A stretch of DNA of 34,310 nucleotides from an uncultured SAR86 cluster bacterium (GCA_902596665.1 CACJUN010000005.1:1-34310), one strand, 5' to 3'; positions 16,860-25,377 are shown, counted from the first letter of the stretch. The notes: generated by a model from the letters alone, not told the origin. Translations and numbers: made by a program.

Positions 16860-19334
16860 ATGTCTACAGAACCTGATGCTCGAATAATTATCGATAAACT
16901 TCTTCGAGAAGCAGGTTGGACCATGCCTGGTGAAGATCAACCACCAAATGTCACTACTGAGATTAAAAATGATGCGGGTGAAGCAGATTACGTTTTATTG
17001 GATTCAAGAGGATTCCCTTTGTGTGCAATTGAAGCAAAACGTTCAGCAAAATCTCCTTTAGTTGGGAAAGAGCAGGCAAGAGGATATGCAGACTCTCTAA
17101 AATGCAGATTTATTCTATTATCAAACAGTATTCAACATTATCTATGGGACTTAGATCAGGGCAGTCCTTTTGTAATAGAACAATTTCCATCTCAGGCACA
17201 ACTTGAAATGAGAAAAAATGAATTTAACCCTCCAATAGATGAACACGAAGAGATTGAAAATGATTATGTAACCCTTACTCAGTTTCCAAAATACAAACAA
17301 CATCCTGATTACATAGAAGAAGAAAATAAAGAAGACTTCATTAATAAAAATAAACTCAAGTTTCTAAGAGACTATCAGTTAAATGCAGTGCATGCAGTTC
17401 AAAAGGCAATTAAAGAGGGTAAAGATAGATTCTTACTCGAGATGGCAACAGGAACCGGTAAGACGTTGACATCTACTGCAATCATGAAGATGTTCTTAAG
17501 ACTCTACAAAGTAAAAAGAGTTTTATTCTTAGTTGATCGAATTGAACTAGAAAATCAGGCAAAAACTGAATTTAATGAAATTCTCTCAAATGATTTTCAA
17601 ACTGTAATTTGGAAAGAGAATACTTCAGACTGGAGAAAAGCAGAGATTGTAGTATCCACAGTCCAATCATTTGTTACAAAGAATAAGTATAAGAAGATCT
17701 TCAATCACAATGATTTTGATCTCGTTATTTCTGATGAGGCACATCGTTCACTGGGAGCAATAAGCAGAAGAGTTTTCGAATACTTTAATGGGTTTAAGTT
17801 GGGTTTAACGGCAACACCTAAAAATTTCTTAAGGTCTGTAGATATTGATAAGTTGGGTGAGAAAGACCCAAGACAACTCGAAAAAAGATTCATGTTAGAT
17901 ACTTACACAACCTTTGGATGTGAAAGTGGAGAACCAACCTTTAGATATTCTCTTGAAGATGGGGTTAAAGATGGATATCTAATAAATCCAAGAGTTTTAG
18001 ATGCAAGAACAGAGATAACCACTGATCTACTTTCAAAAGAAGGTTATTTTTTTGAAGGTGAAGACGAAGAAGGCAAAGATATCTCTGAAACATTTACCAA
18101 AAAAGATTTTGAGAAAAAGTTCTTTTCAAAGAAAACCAACATTATCTTCTGTGAGACATTTCTTAAAAATGCAAAAAGAGATCCTTATACAGGAGAGATA
18201 GGAAAGACTCTAATCTTCTGTGTATCCCAAAGTCATGCAACAAAGATTGCACAGATTTTGAATGTGCTTGCAGACAAAATGTTCCCTAATCAATATCGTT
18301 CTGATTTTGCAGTTCAAGTTACTTCTGAAATAGAAAATGCACAGACGATGACTATTAACTTTACAGACAGAAACAATAGTCTTAATGGTCAATCGCAAGT
18401 GAATCCATATTACAAAACATCAAAGACAAGAGTTTGTGTGACAGTAGGAATGATGACAACAGGATACGATTGTAAAGATATCTTGAACATATGTTTAATG
18501 AGACCTGTTTATTCTCCAAGTGAGTTTATTCAAATGAAAGGAAGAGGAACAAGAAAGAATGATTTCAGATTTCATTGGATTTCAGATAACGAAATACCTC
18601 AAGATGTAAATTCGCAAAAAGAAGAATTCTTGTTATTCGATTTCATGGGTAATTACGAGTATTTTGAGAAAGACTTTGACTACGATGACATTCTAGAATT
18701 ACCTAAGAAACCATCAATTCCAGTTGATACAGGTGATGACGATGATGAAGATTACGATGATGTAACGATAGATATTCTCGATCCAATGAAACTCATTGAA
18801 GAGATTCGTTTGGGCAATCAAGGAATGAGAATTGATAGAGACCTTTATCCATCATTTAAAAGAGATATTCAAAGCAATCAAACCATCAAAGAAATGGTTG
18901 AGAATCTTAAGTTCGATGATGCAGAGCAATATCTCATCGATAATGTATTAGATAAACCACAAGAGTTTTATACCCTCGATAAATTAAAGAAATCATTAGA
19001 GTTAGATAGAAAACTTACTGTTTCAGAATTACTTCTATATGCTTTTGATCACATCGATAAGATTAAAACTAGAAAAGAATGTATCGAAGAAGAGTTTGAG
19101 AAGTTTGATGATAAATTCCATCCATCAGAAGACGACTTCTATGATACAAAACAATTCTTTGAATCTTATATTCTTGATAAAGACTATCGAGATATCATTG
19201 ATTCAAAAAGATTTGCAGAACTTAATGTGCATCCATCAGGACAGGCATTTAAAAATATTCCACAAGAATTTAGAGAACAAATTCCTCTTTATGTAAGAGA
19301 GAATGTAGATATGGAGAGACTAGTCAGTGCTTGA
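16860..19334 (+). CDS. hsdR: Type I restriction enzyme R subunit (HsdR, EcoAI/EcoEI-like)
   Basis: ATP-dependent translocase and endonuclease of 824 residues, close to the EcoAI/EcoEI (type IB) size and shorter than EcoKI. The N-terminal nuclease core shows Asp43 and Glu58-Ala-Lys60 of a PD-(D/E)XK site. The SF2 helicase carries Walker A ATGTGKT (196-202), DEAH (292-295), TATPKNF, and motif VI QMKGRGTR (558-565). The C-terminal region after about 650 is acidic and fits the EcoEI_R_C domain. All motifs look intact, so the gene should be functional. It overlaps the hsdMS start by 8 bp and sits 130 bp inside the left island repeat. Confidence 0.93.
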   Translation: MSTEPDARIIIDKLLREAGWTMPGEDQPPNVTTEIKNDAGEADYVLLDSRGFPLCAIEAKRSAKSPLVGKEQARGYADSLKCRFILLSNSIQHYLWDLDQGSPFVIEQFPSQAQLEMRKNEFNPPIDEHEEIENDYVTLTQFPKYKQHPDYIEEENKEDFINKNKLKFLRDYQLNAVHAVQKAIKEGKDRFLLEMATGTGKTLTSTAIMKMFLRLYKVKRVLFLVDRIELENQAKTEFNEILSNDFQTVIWKENTSDWRKAEIVVSTVQSFVTKNKYKKIFNHNDFDLVISDEAHRSLGAISRRVFEYFNGFKLGLTATPKNFLRSVDIDKLGEKDPRQLEKRFMLDTYTTFGCESGEPTFRYSLEDGVKDGYLINPRVLDARTEITTDLLSKEGYFFEGEDEEGKDISETFTKKDFEKKFFSKKTNIIFCETFLKNAKRDPYTGEIGKTLIFCVSQSHATKIAQILNVLADKMFPNQYRSDFAVQVTSEIENAQTMTINFTDRNNSLNGQSQVNPYYKTSKTRVCVTVGMMTTGYDCKDILNICLMRPVYSPSEFIQMKGRGTRKNDFRFHWISDNEIPQDVNSQKEEFLLFDFMGNYEYFEKDFDYDDILELPKKPSIPVDTGDDDDEDYDDVTIDILDPMKLIEEIRLGNQGMRIDRDLYPSFKRDIQSNQTIKEMVENLKFDDAEQYLIDNVLDKPQEFYTLDKLKKSLELDRKLTVSELLLYAFDHIDKIKTRKECIEEEFEKFDDKFHPSEDDFYDTKQFFESYILDKDYRDIIDSKRFAELNVHPSGQAFKNIPQEFREQIPLYVRENVDMERLVSA

Positions 19335-21783
19335 TTCAGATACCAAAAGAAAGATAGATACTCTTAGAGATATTCTTGTTGGAAAAATTCCTAACCCTCA
19401 ATCGCAAGTCGAACAGATCACCACAGGTCTTATCTATAAATTCATGGATGACATGGATCAAGAGGCAGTCGAACTGGGTGGTGAAAAATCCTTTTTTACA
19501 GGTGATTATGAAAAGTATGCATGGAAGAACCTATTTGATTCCAAACTTGGTGGTGAAGAGAAGGTAAAACTCTATTCAGAGGCAGTTGAAAGTATGTATC
19601 TCAATCCAACTGCACCACAACTTTTCAGAGAAATCTTTAAGAACGCATTTCTTCCTTTTAAAGACCCATCAACTTTAAATATGTTTTTAAAAGAGATCGA
19701 TGAGTTTCACTACTCACATTCAGAAAAACTCGGAGATGCATTTGAGTATCTTCTTTCATTTATGGGATCTCAAGGTGATGCAGGACAGTTCAGAACACCA
19801 AGACATATCATTGATTTCATTGTTGAGATTATTAATCCTCAAAAGCACGAATCGGTCTTAGATCCTGCATGTGGTTCGGCAGGATTCTTAATTTCTTCAT
19901 ACAAACATATTCTTAAAAGTAATACTGATAAACGATTAGGAGACAAACTCTCATCAGAAGATAGAAAAAAAGTAGGAAATAATCTTAATGGTTACGATAT
20001 CTCACCTGAGATGATTAGACTTTCTCTTGTAAATATGTATTTGCATGGTTTCCAAACACCCAAGATTGAAGAATACGATACTCTCTCAAGTGAAGATAAG
20101 TGGAATGAATACTATGATGTGATTCTTGCTAATCCACCATTCTTTTCACCAAAAGGGGGTATCCAACCTCATAACCGATTTGGTGTCAGTTCAAAGAAAG
20201 CAGAAGTTCTGTTTACGAGTTATATTCTTGATCATCTAAAACCGGATGGTCGTGCAGGAATCATTGTTCCTGAGGGGATAATCTTTCAAACAGGAACAGC
20301 ATACAAAGAACTCAGAAAACAATTGATTGAAAATGGATTGGTGGGAGTTATCTCCTTGCCTGCTGGAGTTTTCCAACCATACAGTGGTGTTAAAACATCT
20401 ATTCTTATTCTCGATAAAAAATTGAACAAAGAAAGAGATTCAGTTTTCTTTGCAGAGGTTAAAAATGATGGATTCAGTCTTGGAGCACAAAGAACACCTA
20501 TCTCTGCAAATGATTTACCTTCTGTAATTTCAGATTTCTTCTCGTTTGCAGACACCCAAAACACCAACAATGGTGCGTTAGTCCAAAAAGATGAAATGAT
20601 TAGGCAACATGAGATTAGTCTCTCAGTCAGTCGTTATTTGACTTCATCAGAACTAAATACTGATTATGAAACGGTTTCTCTTGGTGAGGTGTGTTCCTTT
20701 AAAGGTGGGAGTCAACCACCCAAATCGGTATTCGTTTATGAACCCACAGAGGGATATGACAGATTCATTCAGATTAGAGATTTTAATGACGACAAAAATG
20801 TGACCTTCATCCCTCAATCCAATAAAAACAAATATTGTGAATCTGATGATGTATTGATTGGGAGATATGGTGCGTCTGTTGGGAGAATTTGTAGGGGGTT
20901 AGCAGGTGCATACAATGTTGCACTAATCAAAACCATTCCATCAGAAGAACGATTATCAAAGAGTTATCTCTACTACCTTCTTAATTCTAAAAAAATGCAA
21001 GATTTTATACTTGCGATGTCAGAGAGGGCAGCACAAGCAGGTGTAAATCCAGAACATCTCAAAGATTATGTTATCCCTCTTCCACCTATCGAAGTTCAAC
21101 AACAAATAGTTGATGAATTAGAGGGATATCAAAAAATTATCGATGGATGCAAACAAGTTGTTGAGAACTACAAACCAACTATCGATATTGATCCAAGTTG
21201 GGAGATGGTTGAATTGGGGAAAATAACTACAAAAATAACGGATGGTTCACACCATTCACCTCAAACAGTGCCTGAGGGTCTGCCTTACATAACAGTTAAA
21301 GATCTTAGCGAGGGGATAATTGACTTTGAAAATTGTAAAAAGATATCTCGAGCAGACTTCGAGGAACTTGTTAAGAATGGTTGTAAACCTGATTTAAATG
21401 ATCTTTTGTTTAGCAAGGATGGAACAGTTGGGAAAACAGCAATCATCAAAGAGGAAAAAGATTTTGTTCTCCTTTCTTCTTTAGCAATAATCCGTCCCAA
21501 TACTGATAGAGTAAGTCCAGATTATTTGTATAACTATCTCTCTACAGATAAGTTCATTGCCCTAGCAACTGATAACAAAACAGGAGTTGCAATAAGAAGA
21601 ATAGTTTTAAAAACATTAAAAACTTTAAAAATCTCACTACCTACGAAAGAGGTTCAAGATGAAATTGTTAAAAAACTTAATGAAGAAAGAAAAGTCATAG
21701 AAGGGAATAAAAAACTTATCGAAATCTATACTCAGAAAACTCAAGACAGAATCAATAAAGTTTGGGGTGAGGACTTATTTTGA
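19327..21783 (+). CDS. hsdM: Fused type I methyltransferase-specificity subunit (HsdM-HsdS)
   Basis: Protein of 818 residues joining modification and specificity subunits. Residues 1-125 resemble the HsdM N-terminal helical domain; the N6-adenine methylase follows with FRTPRHI, motif I DPACGSAGF (from Asp179) and motif IV NPPF (269-272). Two target-recognition halves come next: the first opens near 449 (VSLGEVCSFKGGSQPP) and ends with PPIEVQQQIVDELEGY near 586; the second opens with WEMVELGKITTKITDGSHH at 625 and ends with a helical EVQDEIVKKLNEERKVIEG repeat. Two TRDs imply a bipartite target. Start is GTG 19327 inside the end of hsdR. M and S are usually separate genes. Confidence 0.92.
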   Translation: MLDSDTKRKIDTLRDILVGKIPNPQSQVEQITTGLIYKFMDDMDQEAVELGGEKSFFTGDYEKYAWKNLFDSKLGGEEKVKLYSEAVESMYLNPTAPQLFREIFKNAFLPFKDPSTLNMFLKEIDEFHYSHSEKLGDAFEYLLSFMGSQGDAGQFRTPRHIIDFIVEIINPQKHESVLDPACGSAGFLISSYKHILKSNTDKRLGDKLSSEDRKKVGNNLNGYDISPEMIRLSLVNMYLHGFQTPKIEEYDTLSSEDKWNEYYDVILANPPFFSPKGGIQPHNRFGVSSKKAEVLFTSYILDHLKPDGRAGIIVPEGIIFQTGTAYKELRKQLIENGLVGVISLPAGVFQPYSGVKTSILILDKKLNKERDSVFFAEVKNDGFSLGAQRTPISANDLPSVISDFFSFADTQNTNNGALVQKDEMIRQHEISLSVSRYLTSSELNTDYETVSLGEVCSFKGGSQPPKSVFVYEPTEGYDRFIQIRDFNDDKNVTFIPQSNKNKYCESDDVLIGRYGASVGRICRGLAGAYNVALIKTIPSEERLSKSYLYYLLNSKKMQDFILAMSERAAQAGVNPEHLKDYVIPLPPIEVQQQIVDELEGYQKIIDGCKQVVENYKPTIDIDPSWEMVELGKITTKITDGSHHSPQTVPEGLPYITVKDLSEGIIDFENCKKISRADFEELVKNGCKPDLNDLLFSKDGTVGKTAIIKEEKDFVLLSSLAIIRPNTDRVSPDYLYNYLSTDKFIALATDNKTGVAIRRIVLKTLKTLKISLPTKEVQDEIVKKLNEERKVIEGNKKLIEIYTQKTQDRINKVWGEDLF

Positions 21784-21827
21784 ACAGTTTTACTGCTGTT
21801 CAAGACATTCTTTAATTTTTGAACAGT
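21779..21827. repeat. Right-end cluster of CTGTTCAA motifs
   Basis: Three copies with alternating orientation: TTTGAACAGT at 21779-21788, CTGTTCAAG at 21796-21804 and TTTGAACAGT at 21818-21827. The first two form a perfect 8-bp inverted repeat, TTGAACAG-N8-CTGTTCAA (21780-21803), overlapping the hsdMS stop codon. The last copy ends 49 bp from the tRNA, mirroring the 48-bp gap at the left end. Confidence 0.72.
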
Positions 21828-21876
21828 TTAAAAATTAAACATATACATTAAAGGTATTGATTCTAAAGGGTTTGAG

Positions 21877-21952
21877 TGGTGCCCAGAGGTGGAATCGAAC
21901 CACCGACACAAGGATTTTCAGTCCTTTGCTCTACCAACTGAGCTATCTGGGC
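21877..21952 (-). tRNA. pheT-like tRNA-Phe: tRNA-Phe (anticodon GAA)
   Basis: Reading the minus strand, 76 nt fold as a complete cloverleaf: acceptor GCCCAGA paired with TCTGGGC, D arm with AGTTGGTAGA, anticodon stem AAGGA/TCCTT with loop CTGAAAA (anticodon GAA at 21917-21919), T loop TTCGATT, and an encoded CCA end. Nucleotides 31-76 are shared with the orphan copy at 16685-16730, so the 3' half has been supplied or rebuilt by the island. The gene is probably functional. Confidence 0.97.
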
Positions 21953-21965
21953 AATCGAGCGCACA

Positions 21966-21994
21966 ATATTAGAAGAATCGTAAGTTAAGCGCAA
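21966..21994 (-). promoter_or_regulatory. tRNA-Phe promoter
   Basis: On the minus strand TTGCGC (21989-21994) and TAATAT (21966-21971) are spaced by exactly 17 bp, about 13 bp from the tRNA 5' end. The bases after the -10 (TGTGCGC) are GC-rich, as in stringently controlled stable-RNA promoters. Read by eye. Confidence 0.6.
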
Positions 21995-22007
21995 TCGATT
22001 AATCGAT
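21994..22007. repeat. 14-bp perfect palindrome ATCGATTAATCGAT
   Basis: Lies at the -35 edge of the tRNA-Phe promoter and 35 bp upstream of the sugar symporter start, so it could be an operator for the divergent sugar locus. No hairpin-terminator features follow it. Confidence 0.4.
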
Positions 22008-22042
22008 AGAAATTAGAATATTTAAAGTATTATGAGCAGGGG

Positions 22043-23386
22043 ATGAATTCAGAAACTTTAACAAACCGAGTAAGGGCAGGGTACGGTATTGGTGACTACG
22101 CCATTTGCCTTTACTGGAGCGGTATCGGTCTTTATCTTTTATATTTCTATACCGACGTGGTTGGCATTTCTCCAATTTTAGCTGGTTGGATTTATGCTCT
22201 GGGAATTGGTTGGGATGCGATCACCGACCCGTTCATGGGGTATTTAGCCGAAAGGACCAAAACAAAAATGGGCAGCTATCGTCCCTTTATTTATTATGGA
22301 TCGATACCTTTAGCCTTATCGTTTGTTTTGCTCTTTTGGGTGCCTCCTTTTGAAGGTACTGTTTTGTTTTTATTCTTGATACTAGTTAATTTAATTCACA
22401 GAAGTTGCTTCACCATTGTTAGTGTTCCTTACTCATCATTGACAGCCAGAATTACCAACGACAGCAATGAGCGCACAAAATTAACGACCGCAAGAATGAT
22501 AAGTGCTTCATTTGGAACACTTTCAATGTCTGCTTTAGCGTTTCCGTTGATTGCATATTTTGGCGGAGCCGATGAAGCTTTTGGTTTTCTTTGGCTCGCA
22601 ATAATCTCTGGTTTGATTGCTATTGCTCTATTATCTGTAACGGTTTATTCAGTTCGCGAGAAGGTCGATGAAATAGTTAGCTCCAATCTTCCCAACTTTG
22701 TATCAATTACCAAAACCGTGGCAACCAATTATCCTTTTTGGATAGTTTTCGGCTGCATTCTCATCTTAGGTTCAACCGGAGTCATGTTTAACAAAAATTT
22801 AATTTATTTTGTTAAGTACGGACTAGAACTGCATGAATATCAGGGATTGATCCTAGGGGTAAGTTCCGGCGCCTCGTTTTTATCTTTACCTTTTTGGGCG
22901 TATTTGGCATTAAAAATTGGAAAAAGGGAGACCTGGTTAATTTCAATGACAATCGCTTTCATAGGTCTTTTATTATTTTTCTATTATCCAATTGCATCTT
23001 TAAATGAGCTATTGATCCTTTTAGCACTGATTGGAGTTGGAAACGGGGCTGGAGGGGTTCTCTTTTGGTCAATGTTGCCTGATACAGTTGAATACGGCGA
23101 GTGGAAAAGCGGCATCAGAACTGAATCATCTCTTTATGGTTTTATGACATTTGCACAGAAATCATCGATAGCTGTGGCGGCTTTAATCTTAGGATTTTTA
23201 TTATCGGGCATAGGGTTTGAACCCAACCAAATTCAATCAGAAGAAACCATATCTGGAATGAAGTTTATGATGAGTTGGATACCTATCTGTGGAATTATAA
23301 TTAGTCTAGTATTGATGTACTTTTATCCAATAAGCACAAAGTTTCATGGCGAGCTTTTACAGAGAATAAAAGAGAGGAACGCATAA
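22043..23386 (+). CDS. GPH-family sugar:cation symporter (MFS, MelB-like)
   Basis: Twelve-helix transporter of 447 residues. N-terminal GYGIGDYAICLYW, the cation-site region GIGWDAITDPFMGYLAERTKTKMGSYRP (two helix-2 aspartates and the loop that follows), and the C-terminal half signature PDTVEYGEWKSGIRTESSLYGF are diagnostic of the glycoside-pentoside-hexuronide:cation symporter family. It imports glycosides with Na+ or H+. The stop overlaps the ATG of the fused oxidoreductase (TAATG), and a GH3 glycosidase lies next in line, so it probably feeds an oligosaccharide or glycoside to those enzymes. AGGGG just before the ATG is closer than ideal for a ribosome site. Confidence 0.9.
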   Translation: MNSETLTNRVRAGYGIGDYAICLYWSGIGLYLLYFYTDVVGISPILAGWIYALGIGWDAITDPFMGYLAERTKTKMGSYRPFIYYGSIPLALSFVLLFWVPPFEGTVLFLFLILVNLIHRSCFTIVSVPYSSLTARITNDSNERTKLTTARMISASFGTLSMSALAFPLIAYFGGADEAFGFLWLAIISGLIAIALLSVTVYSVREKVDEIVSSNLPNFVSITKTVATNYPFWIVFGCILILGSTGVMFNKNLIYFVKYGLELHEYQGLILGVSSGASFLSLPFWAYLALKIGKRETWLISMTIAFIGLLLFFYYPIASLNELLILLALIGVGNGAGGVLFWSMLPDTVEYGEWKSGIRTESSLYGFMTFAQKSSIAVAALILGFLLSGIGFEPNQIQSEETISGMKFMMSWIPICGIIISLVLMYFYPISTKFHGELLQRIKERNA

Positions 23387-25377
23387 TGTCTAAATTAAAA
23401 GTGAAGTGGGGAATCATTGCAGCCGGAAGCATAGCTAACGCCTTTGCTCATTCAATAAAATATTCAGAAAACTCTGAACTCAAAAGTGTTCTTGGAAGAA
23501 ATGAAGAAAAGGTAAATGCTTTTGCAGAAAAACATCAAATACAACCGTTTACTGACCAAGAATCTTTTTTTGATTCTGAAATTGATGCTGTTTACGTAGC
23601 TACGCCACACGATACACACTTTCATTACTCCATGGAGGCAATAAATAGATCTGTACACGTTTTATGCGAAAAACCGCTTACTGTTAATTCAACCGAAGCC
23701 ATGGTTCTTATGAATGAGGCTAAAAAGCAAAAGGTCTTTTTAATGGAAGCATTCATGTACAGGACACATCCTCAAACTCATGAGATTTTAAAATTAGTGA
23801 AAGAACACTTTCAGGATAATAAGGTTCTTATTTCCAGTTCATTTGGTTTCAATGCTCCGGTTCCAGAAGATCATAGATTAAGAAATCCTGACTTAGCGGG
23901 CGGCGCTATCCTAGATGTAGGTTGTTACCCTCTATCCATGGCCAGACTTATAGCCGGCACAATTGATGACAAGCCTTTCCTTGACCCGATCAGCATGGAA
24001 GTATCCGGTGAATTAGATTCCACAGGTGTAGATGCAGACTCAACGGCAAAGATTACCTTTAATGACAAAATTCAGGCGGAAATTAAAACTGCCATTGTTA
24101 ACGAATATGCAAATGACTTGATCATAGAATCAGGTGATTCAAAACTAGAAGTTTCTCAACCTTGGCATTGCGGTCAATTTCAGGATGGTAAATCGTCCAT
24201 TAAATTAACCCTAAATAATAAAGAATCTGAAATTCCCATAGTTGATGATGTTGGTTTATTTACTCGAGAAATTAATGAAGCATCTGATTGCATTCTTCAA
24301 GGAAATCTAGAATCTGAAGCGATGTCTCACAAAGATACTTTTGGGAACATGCTGTGGTTAGAAAGATGGTACGTTGAAACAGGCGTCAAGTATCCCCAAA
24401 ACACTCCGCAAAGTTCGCCAATATTTAGTTACGACTACTCGGCTGTTGAAAATATAAAGAAATCAGCCTTCGAAGAGATTTCTAAAGAAGGCTCTCGAAT
24501 AGTATTTGGTTGTGACAATCAAACCTCTCAACTTCATGCTTCTACTATGTTTGATCATTTTTATAGAAACGGAGGCAATATTTTTGATACTGCCTACATC
24601 TATAATTTTGGAAAATCTGACAAATACCTCGGTGAGTGGATTAAAACTAACGACTTGTCTAAAGATGTAATGGTGCTAGGCAAGGGGGCGCATACTCCTG
24701 ATTGTGAACCCAAGTTTATAAAGCCACAATTAGAAGAATCACTCGATAGACTCATGCTCGATCGCATGGATATATATTGTTTGCACAGAGATAATGCAGA
24801 TATCCCTAGCGGTGAATTTATTGATGCTCTTAATGAAGTTCGTGATGAAGGACTCATATCTTATCTTGGCGCATCAAATTGGACCTTAGAAAGATTCAGT
24901 GAGGCTAATGAATTTGCGCAGAACAACCACAAAGTAGGGTTCAAAGTTTTAAGCAACAATTTTAGTTTAGCCAACATGAACGAACCGGTATGGCCAGGTT
25001 GTGTCCACTGTCATGAAGAATTCCTAGACTATTTAATTGAGAACGACATTTTTCTTTTTCCTTGGTCGAGTCAAGCTAGAGGTTTTTTCCTAGAAAAAGA
25101 CCTTTTTCCTAAAGCTGAGCATTTCGCAAATCCCACTCTAGAAGAGGAAAAAAGAGTTTGGCACAGCAAAGCAAACCTTTTAAGAAGAGATAAATGTTTT
25201 GAACTCGCAGAAGAATTAGGTTGTCTCCCCATTGAATTAGCGCTTGCCTATGTATTGAACAAACATCCAAACATATTTCCACTGGTTGGACCAAGGTCGA
25301 TATACGAATCGGAAAGCTGCGTGCAGGCTTCAAAGATAAATTTGAGTGAAGATCAGCTGGATTGGCTAATTTCCTAG
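23386..25377 (+). CDS. Fused Gfo/Idh/MocA oxidoreductase-aldo/keto reductase
   Basis: Two-domain enzyme of 663 residues. Residues about 5-330 form a Gfo/Idh/MocA dehydrogenase: nucleotide-binding GIIAAGSIANAF, the YVATPHDTH strand, the conserved EKP (95-97) and the GGAILDVGCYPLSMARLIAG segment. Residues about 365-663 form an aldo/keto reductase with the tetrad Asp401, Tyr406 (FDTAYIY), Lys433 (LGKGAH) and His467 (CLHRDN). Each half is normally a separate NAD(P)-dependent sugar enzyme. The fusion suggests sequential oxidation and reduction of one sugar, perhaps with coenzyme recycling (inference). Coupled to the symporter gene by a 1-bp overlap; convergent with the GH3 gene (12-bp overlap). 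Confidence 0.9.
   Translation: MSKLKVKWGIIAAGSIANAFAHSIKYSENSELKSVLGRNEEKVNAFAEKHQIQPFTDQESFFDSEIDAVYVATPHDTHFHYSMEAINRSVHVLCEKPLTVNSTEAMVLMNEAKKQKVFLMEAFMYRTHPQTHEILKLVKEHFQDNKVLISSSFGFNAPVPEDHRLRNPDLAGGAILDVGCYPLSMARLIAGTIDDKPFLDPISMEVSGELDSTGVDADSTAKITFNDKIQAEIKTAIVNEYANDLIIESGDSKLEVSQPWHCGQFQDGKSSIKLTLNNKESEIPIVDDVGLFTREINEASDCILQGNLESEAMSHKDTFGNMLWLERWYVETGVKYPQNTPQSSPIFSYDYSAVENIKKSAFEEISKEGSRIVFGCDNQTSQLHASTMFDHFYRNGGNIFDTAYIYNFGKSDKYLGEWIKTNDLSKDVMVLGKGAHTPDCEPKFIKPQLEESLDRLMLDRMDIYCLHRDNADIPSGEFIDALNEVRDEGLISYLGASNWTLERFSEANEFAQNNHKVGFKVLSNNFSLANMNEPVWPGCVHCHEEFLDYLIENDIFLFPWSSQARGFFLEKDLFPKAEHFANPTLEEEKRVWHSKANLLRRDKCFELAEELGCLPIELALAYVLNKHPNIFPLVGPRSIYESESCVQASKINLSEDQLDWLIS

Larger units (their letters stand above)
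16685..21922. mobile_element. tRNA-Phe-inserted 5.2-kb island carrying only a type I restriction-modification system
   Basis: Two identical 46-bp copies of the 3' part of tRNA-Phe (16685-16730 and 21877-21922) bound the segment; one copy is part of the intact tRNA at the right end and the other is an orphan at the left. This is the usual footprint of tyrosine-recombinase insertion into a tRNA 3' half, giving a unit of 5,192 bp. Inside are hsdR and hsdMS only, with no integrase, excisionase or transposase. Alanine codons in hsdMS are strongly GCA-biased (16 of the first 19) against 11 of 25 in nearby hisF, supporting foreign origin. Clusters of CTGTTCAA repeats lie just inside both ends. Confidence 0.85.

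Noticed and set aside
21780-21820. Rho-independent terminator after hsdMS
   Set aside because: The 8-bp stem is AT-rich, overlaps the stop codon, has an 8-nt loop and lacks an immediate T run; the sequence is better explained as paired copies of the end motif.
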